From the NCBI GenBank assembly GCA_051745395.1, contig JBNJEA010000023.1:1-29840 (forward strand): 29,840 bases of DNA, written 5' to 3'. A program made the translations under genes and the position numbers. Source of the stretch: JBNJEA01 sp051745395. Lineage in GTDB: Bacteria; Desulfobacterota; Desulfobacteria; Desulfobacterales; Desulfosalsimonadaceae. The notes below the pieces were generated by a model. That model worked only from the letters and a program-made list of their open reading frames with translations, did not search any database and was not told the DNA's origin. Position 1 is the first letter of the stretch. Every line of letters starts with the position of its first letter. Positions 8,601 through 15,550 of the stretch are shown piece by piece.

Positions 8601-9213
8601 TGGAAAGCCTGCGGCTCATGTCCGCTATCGCCCGGTTCACCGTTTGCTGGTCGGCCATGCCGTTTTGCTGGACCTCCAGGTAAAAGTTGCCGGGACCGAA
8701 CAGATCGTTGTAATACTGTGCTGCTTCGTCGGCCTTGTCCTGCCGCCCCTGGAGGATCCAGCCGGGAATTTCGCCCTTGATGCAGGCCGACAACGCGATT
8801 AAGCCATTGTGATGGGCCTCCAGGGCTTGCCGGTCAATGCGGGGCTTGTAATAAAACCCCTCCACGCTGGCCAGGGTGGCCAGTTCGCAAAGATTCTGAT
8901 AGCCTTTTTCGTTTTCGGCCAGCAGCACCAAATGACTCATCCCCTTCTGGTCGGCCGGGGTTTTGTCGTGCCGGCTCCGCGGCGCCACGTAGCATTCGCA
9001 CCCGATAATCGGTTTGATACCCGCCTTTTGGGCCTGCTGGTAGAAATCGACCACGCCGAACATGGTGCCGTGGTCGGTAATCGCCACGGCGGCCATATTG
9101 TAGTCGCCGGCGCGCTCGAGCAGGTCCTTGATGCGGATGGCACCGTCAAGGAGGCTGTATTCGGTGTGGACGTGGAGATGGACAAAAGGTGAAGATGGTG
9201 CTTCGGAAGTCAT
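5656..9213 (-). CDS. dnaE: DNA polymerase III subunit alpha (DnaE)
   Basis: This is the catalytic subunit of the replicative DNA polymerase. At 1185 residues it is close to the length of E. coli DnaE. Domains in order: N-terminal PHP domain (HLHVHTEYSLLDG at 12-24, ITDHGTMFG about 45-53); palm with GPGRGSAAGS (369-378) and the catalytic aspartate cluster PDIDVDF (410-416, aspartates 411, 413, 415); fingers and beta-binding region (YQEQVMKIA, FNKSHSAAYALIAYQTAYLK); helix-hairpin-helix region around GMAAIKNVGEAAIESI; and an OB-fold (VRVGGLVRNVKMIMTKKG). The C-terminus is lysine/asparagine-rich (from about 1160). It follows guaB by 37 bases without a terminator and has TAGGAT upstream of the ATG, suggesting co-transcription. 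Confidence 0.97.
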   Translation of the reverse strand: MTSEAPSSPFVHLHVHTEYSLLDGAIRIKDLLERAGDYNMAAVAITDHGTMFGVVDFYQQAQKAGIKPIIGCECYVAPRSRHDKTPADQKGMSHLVLLAENEKGYQNLCELATLASVEGFYYKPRIDRQALEAHHNGLIALSACIKGEIPGWILQGRQDKADEAAQYYNDLFGPGNFYLEVQQNGMADQQTVNRAIADMSRRLSIPMVATNDCHYLDAGDERAHEVLLCIQTGKTLNDENRMRFGDGQLYFKSGEEMQAAFAEYPGAIENTAAIAERCRVDFDFDTFHFPNFDPGAEESEAELFERKTREGYEARMAIVREKYPDVDESVYKARIDYEIDVINSMGFPGYFLIVADFIEYAKKRKIPVGPGRGSAAGSLVAYSLKITDIDPIENGLIFERFLNPSRMSMPDIDVDFCIHGREDVFHYVVDRYGGGDYVAQIITYGKMKARAVIRDVGRAMDIPLPEVDEIAKLVPESPGTTLDQALEQEPKLGEKAAANPVIGELLEISRALEGLNRHASTHAAGVVIGDKPLVEYLPLYKGKKGEILTQFDMNMVEKIGLVKFDFLGLRNLTIMSDAISIIEGQGKTPPDMDHLDVTDADTYELLSKGLTTGVFQLESSGMKDLLIRMKPESFAEVTALVALYRPGPMGSGMHDTYVECKHGRKTVEYLIPELEPILNVTYGVILYQEQVMKIASDVANYSMAEADSLRKAMGKKIASVMEKQQERFVEGAMENGVSREKAQELFKLIETFAGYGFNKSHSAAYALIAYQTAYLKTHFPVEFMAAVLTSEMNSSDNVAKYIAECRNMNIDILPPDINESKRGFSVSDGKIRFGMAAIKNVGEAAIESIIEIRQSGGYQSLFDFCQRVDLRRVNKRVLESLIQCGAFDSMGYNRAQMMAVAEDALDYGQRVQKEKNDKQLSLFGGSGDGGGAINTPVVPDLPAWEERQMLDLEKEAIGFYITGHPLDEYRDIMEKYANTDALAIKEDDVSDGAAVRVGGLVRNVKMIMTKKGDPMAFVDVEDMHSSVEVTVFPNLYARIQPILAVDAPVFVQGQVQKNEQSVKILGDDVVRIDEAESVWTASLHIYVDTDWASQQIFNDLYHILTKYPGPCQGYLHVKIPEKTETVISLPDDMKCKAGEDLAREVNGLLGYNAVETICSPVKVSNNGGKNNGNGKKRNYKQKKSA

Positions 9214-9250
9214 ATCTATCCTAAAGTTTTAAATCCGAAAATTATAAACG

Positions 9251-10714
9251 CTAGTCCAAACTGTAATTCGGCGCTTCCTTGGTCACGATCACATCATGAG
9301 CATGGCTTTCGCGCAGGCCGGCCGGGCTGATCTTGATAAAGCGGGCCTTTTCGCGAAGCTCTGCAATGGTATGGCTGCCCACGTAGCCCATGCCGGATTT
9401 TAATCCGCCGATCATCTGGTATACATTTTCCATGATGGTACCGCGGTACGGCACACGGCCGACGATACCTTCCGGTACCATCTTGTCGGCTTCCACTTCC
9501 TCGCCCTGGTAGTAACGGTCCTTGCTGCCTTCCTGCATGGCTTCCAGCGAACCCATGCCCCGGTAGGCCTTGTAGCTTCGCCCCTGGTAAATGATTTTCT
9601 CGCCGGGGCTTTCCTCGGTGCCGGCAAACAAGCCGCCGATCATCACCGAATGCGCCCCGCCGCCGATTGCCTTGGTAATATCGCCGGAATACTTGATGCC
9701 ACCGTCGGCAATCAACGGCACCCCGCGTGTATCGGAAACGGTCCGGCACTTCATTATAGCGGTAAGCTGCGGGATCCCGATGCCGGCCACAATCCGGGTG
9801 GTACAGATCGAGCCCGGCCCGATGCCGACCTTGACCCCGTCGACGCCGGCTTCGATCAACGCTTCTGTCCCTTCGGCGGTTCCCACATTGCCGGCGATGA
9901 TATCGGTGTCGGGAAATCGCTTTTTCAGGGTTTTGACTGCATTGATCACGTTTGCGGAAAAACCGTGGGAGGTGTCGATCAGCAAGACATCGACGTCGCA
10001 CTGGATCAACGCCTCTGCACGGGCCTCCATGTCCTCGCCCACGCCGATGGCCGCGCCGGCCCGCAGGCGGCCGAGGTCGTCTTTGCAGGCGTCGGGATAT
10101 TTTTTGAGTTTTTCAATATCCTTGATGGTAATCATCCCGGTCAAGCGGCCTTCCCGGTTGGTGACCAGCAGTTTTTCAATCCGATGCTCATGGAGCAGTT
10201 TCTTGGACTCCTCCAGGCCGATGCCCTCGCGCACGGTGACAAGATTTTCCCGGGTCATGACCTCTTCGACCCGTTTTTCCAGGTCGGTTTCAAATCGCAG
10301 GTCCCGGTTGGTGACAATGCCCACCAGTTTTTCGCCCCGGGTCACCGGCACACCGGATATCCGGAACTGCTGCATCAGCTTCAACACCTTTCGAATGGGC
10401 GTGTCCGGCTCGGTGGTCACCGGATCGACAATCATGCCGCTTTCCGATTTTTTCACGTGCCGCAATTCCCGGCATTGCCACTCGATGCTCATGTTCCGGT
10501 GAATAAAGCCGATGCCACCGGCCCGGGCCATGCTGATGGCCGTCCGGCCCTCGGTGACCGTATCCATGGCCGCGCTCATCAACGGAATATTTAAATCGAT
10601 GTTCCGGGTCAATTGGGTGGCCGTGCCGGCCTCGCTGGGCACTACATCCGAATAGCCAGGCAGCAACAATACATCGTCAAACGAATATGCTTCTTCCAGA
10701 ATCGGGCTTTGCAT
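9251..10714 (-). CDS. guaB: inosine-5'-monophosphate dehydrogenase (GuaB)
   Basis: GuaB oxidises IMP to XMP with NAD+, the rate-limiting step of guanine nucleotide synthesis. The 487-residue length is standard. Features seen are SFDDVLLLPG (11-20), a pair of CBS domains inserted at about 95-205 (GVPVTRGEKLVGIVTNRDLR and GMITIKDIEKLKKYP), the catalytic loop GPGSICTTR with C304, DGGIKYSGDI, and the flap GRVPYRG. The ATG is preceded by a strong GGGAGGAAAATC. A perfect TATAAT lies on the minus strand at 10826-10821, but without a convincing -35 partner. It is the first gene of the run that continues into dnaE. Confidence 0.97.
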   Translation of the reverse strand: MQSPILEEAYSFDDVLLLPGYSDVVPSEAGTATQLTRNIDLNIPLMSAAMDTVTEGRTAISMARAGGIGFIHRNMSIEWQCRELRHVKKSESGMIVDPVTTEPDTPIRKVLKLMQQFRISGVPVTRGEKLVGIVTNRDLRFETDLEKRVEEVMTRENLVTVREGIGLEESKKLLHEHRIEKLLVTNREGRLTGMITIKDIEKLKKYPDACKDDLGRLRAGAAIGVGEDMEARAEALIQCDVDVLLIDTSHGFSANVINAVKTLKKRFPDTDIIAGNVGTAEGTEALIEAGVDGVKVGIGPGSICTTRIVAGIGIPQLTAIMKCRTVSDTRGVPLIADGGIKYSGDITKAIGGGAHSVMIGGLFAGTEESPGEKIIYQGRSYKAYRGMGSLEAMQEGSKDRYYQGEEVEADKMVPEGIVGRVPYRGTIMENVYQMIGGLKSGMGYVGSHTIAELREKARFIKISPAGLRESHAHDVIVTKEAPNYSLD

Positions 10715-10919
10715 GATTTTCCTCCCGTAATATATTCAAAAACCATCTGTTTTTATCCAAACGTTTTGCCAAACCAGCCCGTTTACAATACAGAAAAATC
10801 ATTTTATATTGAAACAGGGTATTATAAGTACTTTTCGACAGCCCGAGTTTCATCAGGAATAAAGCAATTTATTGTATGCGCTGACCACCCGGTTACCAAC
10901 ACACAAGGAAACGGCCCCT

Positions 10920-11528
10920 ATGCTCTTAAAAATCAATCCGGAAAACCCGCAACCGCGCCTGATCGCCAAGGCCGTCGACATGCTCAAATCCGGCGGCATC
11001 ATTGCCTATCCAACAGACACATACTACGGCATCGGCTGCGACATTACCAATAAAAAAGCCACCCAGACCGTCTACTGGCTCAAAAAACGCGACAAATCCA
11101 AACCCTTCAGCTTTATCTGCTCGGACTTAAAAAACATCAGCGACTATGCCAAGGTGACCAACTACGCCTACAAAACCATGAAGCGGCTGCTGCCGGGTCC
11201 GTTTACCTTCATCCTGGAAGGATCACGGCAGGTGCCGAAAACCATGATCACCAAACGCAAAACCGTGGGCATCCGGGTGCCGGACCACAATATCTGCATC
11301 GAACTGGTCAGACAACTCGGAAACCCAATTATATCGACTTCCGCCGTTACACCGGACGGCGAAATATATAATGATCCGTCATTGATCCATGACGATTTCA
11401 AAAATACCATCGATCTGGTCATCGACGGCGGCGCGGTCCCCGGAAACCCGTCAAGCGTTATCTCCCTTATGGATGATGTTCCCGAAGTTATCCGCAAAGG
11501 CCGCGGTGATGTGGAAATTTTTGAATAG
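10920..11528 (+). CDS. YciO/Sua5/YrdC-family protein (threonylcarbamoyl-AMP synthase-like)
   Basis: The family makes L-threonylcarbamoyl-adenylate for the t6A modification of tRNAs that read ANN codons. This 202-residue protein is a single YrdC-like domain, without the C-terminal Sua5 domain. Motifs are SGGIIAYPTDTYYGIGCD (24-41), KRDKSKPFSFI (56-66), LLPGPFTFIL (90-99) and KTVGIRVPDH (114-123). The segment that reads STSAN-SG in YrdC proteins is STSAVTPDG here, as in the YciO branch, whose exact role is less certain. The start is the ATG at 10920 with AAGGAA nine bases upstream; the frame is open further back without a better signal. The gene is divergent from guaB and convergent with sppA. 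Confidence 0.88.
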   Translation: MLLKINPENPQPRLIAKAVDMLKSGGIIAYPTDTYYGIGCDITNKKATQTVYWLKKRDKSKPFSFICSDLKNISDYAKVTNYAYKTMKRLLPGPFTFILEGSRQVPKTMITKRKTVGIRVPDHNICIELVRQLGNPIISTSAVTPDGEIYNDPSLIHDDFKNTIDLVIDGGAVPGNPSSVISLMDDVPEVIRKGRGDVEIFE

Positions 11529-11532
11529 TGTC

Positions 11533-11580
11533 CGAACGAAATACCCCTTGCGCCGCGGGGTCCATGGCGAAAATTTTTTT
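11533..11580. terminator. possible shared terminator between converging yciO-like gene and sppA
   Basis: Between the two stop codons lie an ACCCC/GGGGT stem with a GC-rich loop (about 11540-11562) and, on the plus strand, a run of seven T residues at about 11573-11579. The stem is short and sits about 15 bases before the T-run, so this is a weak call. Confidence 0.3.
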
Positions 11581-12487
11581 ACCGGCCGCCGGTGCCGGGA
11601 TGGTAAACATAGCCTCCCTGCAACGAGCCGGCTTCCATGTTCTGCATCCGGGATTTTATCTCTGAGGCGGCCACATCGATCAACTTCCGGAGAATGTTCA
11701 GCTTCTCCGGCGGCGGATAGACAGAGGTGACATCGTCTTCTATGCCGCCTTTTTTTCCGGCCCAATCCACGGCATCGCCCAGGTTGCCGAACCGATCGAC
11801 CAGGCCCATGGCCTTGGCGCGCTCCCCGCTTAATATGCGGCCGTCGGCCATTTCGGCGACCGCGGCTTTTTCCAGGCCGCGGCCGTCGGCCACATCCTTG
11901 ACAAACTGCTGATGAACAGTATCGACAAATGCCTGTAAAATCGTTTCCTCTTTTTCCGTCATCTCACGCACGGGCGATCCGAGATTTTTGTATTTGCCGC
12001 TTTTGATCGTCACGGGGTAAAGACCAATCTTTTCAAACAGCTTTCTGAAGTTGGTATACTCCATGATCACCCCGATGCTTCCGGTAATGGTGCCTGGATT
12101 GGCCACTATGCCGTCAGTGGCCGCAGCCACATAATACCCCCCTGATGCCGCCATTGCCCCCATGGAGCCAATTACCGGCTTGACCTTCCGGGTTTTTTCG
12201 ATTTCCCGGTAGATTTCCTGGGACGGGCCCACGGCACCGCCGGGCGAGTTGATGCGGACGACAATGGCCTTCACCGCCTCGGCTTTTCGGAAATGCTTGA
12301 GGTCTTCGAGCACCGGTTTGGCCTCCAGGATAATGCCGGAGACCTCGACAACCCCGACCTTTTCGCCGGTTTTCATTTCCTTCTGCCCGGTTGCAGCCGT
12401 AATAATAGAAAGCATCACCGATGCAGTAGCCACGATGGCGGTAAAAACCAACAGAAAAAACAGATATGGATGGCGTCGGGTAAACAT
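11579..12487 (-). CDS. sppA: signal peptide peptidase SppA, short form (S49 family)
   Basis: This is a membrane-bound serine protease that degrades leftover signal peptides. The 302-residue protein is the short, single-domain form found in many bacteria rather than the 67 kDa double-domain E. coli type. An N-terminal membrane anchor covers about residues 8-32. The Ser-Lys dyad is visible: S115 in MAASGGYYVA and K167 in IKSGKYKNLGSP, 52 residues apart as in Bacillus SppA. The oxyanion-region RINSPGG lies at 78-84. The GTITGSIGV segment (132-140) is typical of the family. The Shine-Dalgarno sequence before the ATG is weak. It lies after the rpsA terminator and so probably has its own promoter in 12488-12528, though none was clear. 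Confidence 0.93.
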   Translation of the reverse strand: MFTRRHPYLFFLLVFTAIVATASVMLSIITAATGQKEMKTGEKVGVVEVSGIILEAKPVLEDLKHFRKAEAVKAIVVRINSPGGAVGPSQEIYREIEKTRKVKPVIGSMGAMAASGGYYVAAATDGIVANPGTITGSIGVIMEYTNFRKLFEKIGLYPVTIKSGKYKNLGSPVREMTEKEETILQAFVDTVHQQFVKDVADGRGLEKAAVAEMADGRILSGERAKAMGLVDRFGNLGDAVDWAGKKGGIEDDVTSVYPPPEKLNILRKLIDVAASEIKSRMQNMEAGSLQGGYVYHPGTGGR

Positions 12488-12528
12488 GGTCGCCCACTTT
12501 TTTTAAAGCATTTCGGGGATTTTAAACT

Positions 12529-12592
12529 AAAAAACCGGCGGATCGGGAAACCGGCGGAATCCCGGACCGTGTGGGTCGCGGCTTCCGCCGGT
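12529..12592 (-). terminator. rho-independent terminator of rpsA with duplicated 3' arm
   Basis: Minus strand: the 5' arm ACCGGCGGAA (12592-12583) can pair with TTCCGCCGGT (12559-12550) or with a second TCCGCCGGT (12542-12534) that runs straight into a T-run (about 12534-12529). The second pairing gives a classic stem plus U-tract. Two competing 3' arms for one 5' arm is unusual; it may simply be a duplicated arm. Confidence 0.75.
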
Positions 12593-12628
12593 GTAACTGT
12601 TTCGATCATATCGCCGGTCGCTTATGTG

Positions 12629-12669
12629 GTGCCGAAACGAAAAGACCGTCCCGGTGTTCGTTTCGGCAC
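12629..12669. repeat. 13-bp perfect inverted repeat downstream of rpsA
   Basis: GTGCCGAAACGAA (12629-12641) is perfectly complementary to 12657-12669. The 15-base loop holds a further ACCG/CGGT pair. It lies 26 bases past the rpsA stop codon, ahead of the U-tract terminator. There is no T-run after it on either strand. It may act as a 3' stabilising hairpin or a protein site. Confidence 0.7.
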
Positions 12670-12694
12670 TATTTACAGCAAATCATTTGGCGCT

Positions 12695-14719
12695 TTAGGT
12701 AGCCGTTTCGTCCTTTTCTTCATCCGATGCGGCGGGGCCGTCGGCGTCCGTGTCGGCTTCGGTCAAATCTTCTGCCGTATCATCGGCTGCCGGAAACGTT
12801 TCCGGTGCCGGCTCGCCAGCATCTGCATCGGATTGACCGGCCGGCGCTTCAGCCGCCGCATCGGGGGCATCGGGGGCATCGGGGGCATCCGGTCCGGCAG
12901 TCGCACTGTCGGCCTCGGCCTCACTGTCCTGAAGCCGGCCTTTCAAGTTTTCCTGCAGCAATTCCCCGAAGCTCGACGGGGCGGCTTTGCGCTTGTTGAC
13001 ATATTCATGCAGCAGTTCCTGGTCATCATCGACTTCCAGGCGCTTGATGGAAAGGCCGATCCGCCGTTCCTCCGTGTTGATATTGATGACCCGGGCGGTG
13101 AGATCATCGCCGACGTTGTACTGGCCGACGGGGGTTTTGATTTTTTCCTTGCTGATCTCCGAGACGTGAACCAAGCCCTCAATGCCTTCTTCGAGTTCGA
13201 CAAAAATGCCGAAATCCGTGACATTGGTCACCGTGCCGTTAATATCGGTGCCCACGGGATAGCGGTCGGCCACGGTCTTCCAGGGATCTTCCTGCAACTG
13301 CTTGATACCCAGGGAAAACCGCTCATTGTTCTTGTCGATGTCTAGCACCTTGGCCTGTACCAGATCGCCTTTTTTATACAATTCCGACGGGTGCTTGATC
13401 CGCTTGGTCCAGGAAATATCGGAAATATGGACCAGCCCGTCAATGTCGTCATCGATGCCGATAAAAATGCCGAAATCGGTGATGTTTTTGATCTTGCCCT
13501 CGATGACCGAGCCCACCGGGTATTTTTCGCTGATCACGTCCCACGGATTGGGCATGGTCTGCTTCATGCCCAGTGAAATCCGCCGGCTTTCCGGTTTGAT
13601 ATCGAGCACCACGGCCTCGACCTCGTCGCCCACGGAAACCACCTTGGACGGATGGCGCACTTTCCGGGTCCACGACATTTCAGAGACATGAATCAGCCCC
13701 TCGATGCCTTCTTCGACCTCGACAAAAGCGCCGTAATCGGTCAGGCTGACCACCCGGCCGGTGATCTTGGTGCCCACCGGGTATTTTTCCTGGGCAAAGG
13801 TCCAGGGATCGGGCACGAGCTGCTTCATCCCCAGCGATACCCGCTCGTTGCCCTGATCGAAGGAAAGGATCATCACCTGGATGGGGTCTCCGATGGCAAA
13901 CAGCTCAGAGGGGTGTTTGACCCGTCCCCAGGAAATATCGGTTATATGCAACAGGCCGTCGACACCGCCGAGATCGACAAATACGCCGTACTCGGTAATA
14001 TTTTTTACGGTGCCTTCCATGACCTTGTTTTCTTCGATGGAAGCCAGTGTTTCCGCCCGCTTGTTTTCCCGTTCGGCTTCGAGCAGGACCCGTCGCGACA
14101 GCACAATGTTGTTGCGCTTGCGGTTGAATTTCAATACCTTGAAATCAAAACTCTGACCCACCATTTCATCGAGGTTTCGGATCGGCCGAAGATCGGCCTG
14201 GGAGCCGGGCAGAAAAGCCTGAATACCGCCAACATCAACGGAGAAACCACCCTTGACGCGATTGGTGATCACGCCCTCGATGGTGCCGTCGGCTTCATAG
14301 ACATCCTTGATGGCATCCCACACCTTGACCTTGGCGGCTTTTTCCTTGGACAAAATGACGCGTTCCGCCTCTTCGTCCCACCACTCGATCATAACCTCGA
14401 CGATATCGTCCATACCGGCTGTCACGTTGCCGTCCTCATCCCTGAACTCATTGATGGGGATCAGGCCCTCGGACTTGTAGCCGACGTCGACAAGCACGTA
14501 GTCCTTGTCTACCGAAATAATCCGGCCATTGACGACTTCGCCTTCCTCGAAGCGCTTGATGCTTTCCTCATACATCTCCATCAAGGCTTCCATGCTCTGC
14601 TCTTCCTCGCCGGTGCCGTCGGTCGGAAAATCCGCCGATTCCATCTCGACATCCGGGTCGTCTTCGAGTTCTGTTTGATTAATTGCCTGGTTTCCAGCGT
14701 TTCCTACAAAGTTTTCCAT
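12695..14719 (-). CDS. rpsA: 30S ribosomal protein S1 (RpsA)
   Basis: S1 binds mRNA on the small ribosomal subunit and helps unfold and position messages for initiation. Six S1 (OB-fold) domains are visible at about 59-124, 145-208, 232-298, 317-385, 403-472 and 489-558. Domains 3 to 6 carry the RNA-binding pattern YG/FG-x-FV...GL-HxS. At 674 residues it is longer than E. coli S1 (557) because of an acidic N-terminal extension (about 16-55) and an Asp/Ala/Pro/Glu-rich tail (595-674) with three APD repeats. The ATG is preceded by AAAGGGGGTAA. It follows cmk, a very common pairing, and has its own promoter candidates and terminator. Confidence 0.96.
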   Translation of the reverse strand: MENFVGNAGNQAINQTELEDDPDVEMESADFPTDGTGEEEQSMEALMEMYEESIKRFEEGEVVNGRIISVDKDYVLVDVGYKSEGLIPINEFRDEDGNVTAGMDDIVEVMIEWWDEEAERVILSKEKAAKVKVWDAIKDVYEADGTIEGVITNRVKGGFSVDVGGIQAFLPGSQADLRPIRNLDEMVGQSFDFKVLKFNRKRNNIVLSRRVLLEAERENKRAETLASIEENKVMEGTVKNITEYGVFVDLGGVDGLLHITDISWGRVKHPSELFAIGDPIQVMILSFDQGNERVSLGMKQLVPDPWTFAQEKYPVGTKITGRVVSLTDYGAFVEVEEGIEGLIHVSEMSWTRKVRHPSKVVSVGDEVEAVVLDIKPESRRISLGMKQTMPNPWDVISEKYPVGSVIEGKIKNITDFGIFIGIDDDIDGLVHISDISWTKRIKHPSELYKKGDLVQAKVLDIDKNNERFSLGIKQLQEDPWKTVADRYPVGTDINGTVTNVTDFGIFVELEEGIEGLVHVSEISKEKIKTPVGQYNVGDDLTARVININTEERRIGLSIKRLEVDDDQELLHEYVNKRKAAPSSFGELLQENLKGRLQDSEAEADSATAGPDAPDAPDAPDAAAEAPAGQSDADAGEPAPETFPAADDTAEDLTEADTDADGPAASDEEKDETAT
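12858..12889 (-). repeat. 9-base tandem repeat in the rpsA tail
   Basis: The plus-strand unit GCATCGGGG is repeated three and a half times without error. It encodes the APD/DAP tripeptide repeats at residues 610-620 of S1. Such a perfect in-frame 9-mer array can change length by slippage without breaking the frame. Confidence 0.85.
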
Positions 14720-14744
14720 TGAATAAAATTACCCCCTTTACGGT

Positions 14745-14772
14745 TTTATACTACTCCAGATCCGTTCGACAA
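14745..14772 (-). promoter_or_regulatory. candidate rpsA promoter overlapping a small palindrome
   Basis: Minus strand: TTGTCG (14772-14767), a 16-base spacer, then TATAAA (14750-14745), ending 25 bases before the rpsA ATG. The -35 lies inside CCGTT-CGACA-AACGG (14762-14776), which could be an operator or leader hairpin. A second candidate, TTGTTT and TATACT with 16 bases between, lies just upstream on the same strand. Confidence 0.45.
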
Positions 14773-14824
14773 ACGGGGAGTATAAATCAGTCTCAGTACC
14801 AAACAAAAAATCAAAAAACAATAG

Positions 14825-15508
14825 TTAATTTGAATGAAAAATGCAGACCACCATTTGATCAATCACCTCATCCACGGCCATGCCCGTGGAATCAATGGTT
14901 ACGGCATCATCTGCCGGCTTCAAAGGCGCCACATCCCGGGACGAATCATTTTCATCCCGGCGTTTCATATCGTTTTGCACTTCGTCCAGGGACTGATCAT
15001 TTCGGTCTTTAAACTCATGGTAGCGCCGGGCGGCGCGGGCGCTTAAATCGGCGGTTAAAAAAAACTTCACGTCTGCGTCGGGAAACACCACGGTGCCCAT
15101 GTCCCGGCCCTCGAAAACCGCGGCCTTTTCCGCCCCCAGCTGTCGCTGCACATCGAGCAGGGCCCGGCGCACCATGGGCTTGGCCGAGGCCGCAGATGCC
15201 AGCATCGTAATCTCCGGCGTCCGGATGGCCTCGGTGATGTCGGCGCCGGCCGACATCAGGCGAACGCCCATAGGGGTCCGGTCAAATCGAAGAGAAAGTT
15301 GATTTAACAACGACGCCAGTGCGTTCTCGTCCTGCGGATCGACGTCATTGGCGAGGATTTCGTAGGCAACGCCGCGGTAAAGCGCCCCGGTGTCGATGTA
15401 TTTATATTGCAGCCGCTCGGCCAGCGCCTTGCTCACGGTGGTCTTTCCGGCCCCGGCCGGCCCGTCGATGGTGATCAGCAGCGGCCTGATCTTTTCTTTT
15501 CCGCTCAA
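14825..15508 (-). CDS. cmk: cytidylate kinase (Cmk)
   Basis: Cmk phosphorylates CMP and dCMP with ATP, recycling pyrimidine nucleotides. The P-loop GPAGAGKTT is at residues 16-24. YIDTGALYRGVAYE and the FEGRDMGTVVFPDADVKFFLTA segment are CMP-kinase signatures. I choose the TTG at 15508 as start because a strong GGGGAGGA (15523-15516 on this strand) precedes it at good spacing. This gives exactly 227 residues, the E. coli length. A longer frame from a TTG at 15547 has no ribosome binding site. The gene starts 42 bases after hisC and is followed by rpsA. Confidence 0.93.
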   Translation of the reverse strand: MSGKEKIRPLLITIDGPAGAGKTTVSKALAERLQYKYIDTGALYRGVAYEILANDVDPQDENALASLLNQLSLRFDRTPMGVRLMSAGADITEAIRTPEITMLASAASAKPMVRRALLDVQRQLGAEKAAVFEGRDMGTVVFPDADVKFFLTADLSARAARRYHEFKDRNDQSLDEVQNDMKRRDENDSSRDVAPLKPADDAVTIDSTGMAVDEVIDQMVVCIFHSN

Positions 15509-15550
15509 ACGCCTGTCCTCCCCTTTTCCGATGCATTTTAAACCCAAATT

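Noticed and set aside
9591..10594. Two plus-strand frames of about 300 codons opposite guaB
   Set aside because: They are antisense shadows of guaB with no start signals; guaB itself is unmistakable.
10781..10792. GTTTACAATAC as a BirA (biotin repressor) half site
   Set aside because: Only one half of the palindrome is present, and it is near guaB rather than a biotin gene. No full operator was seen near bioA, bioF or bioD.
13652..14722. Plus-strand frame of 356 codons opposite rpsA
   Set aside because: Antisense to six clear S1 domains; a by-product of codon bias in a GC-rich gene.
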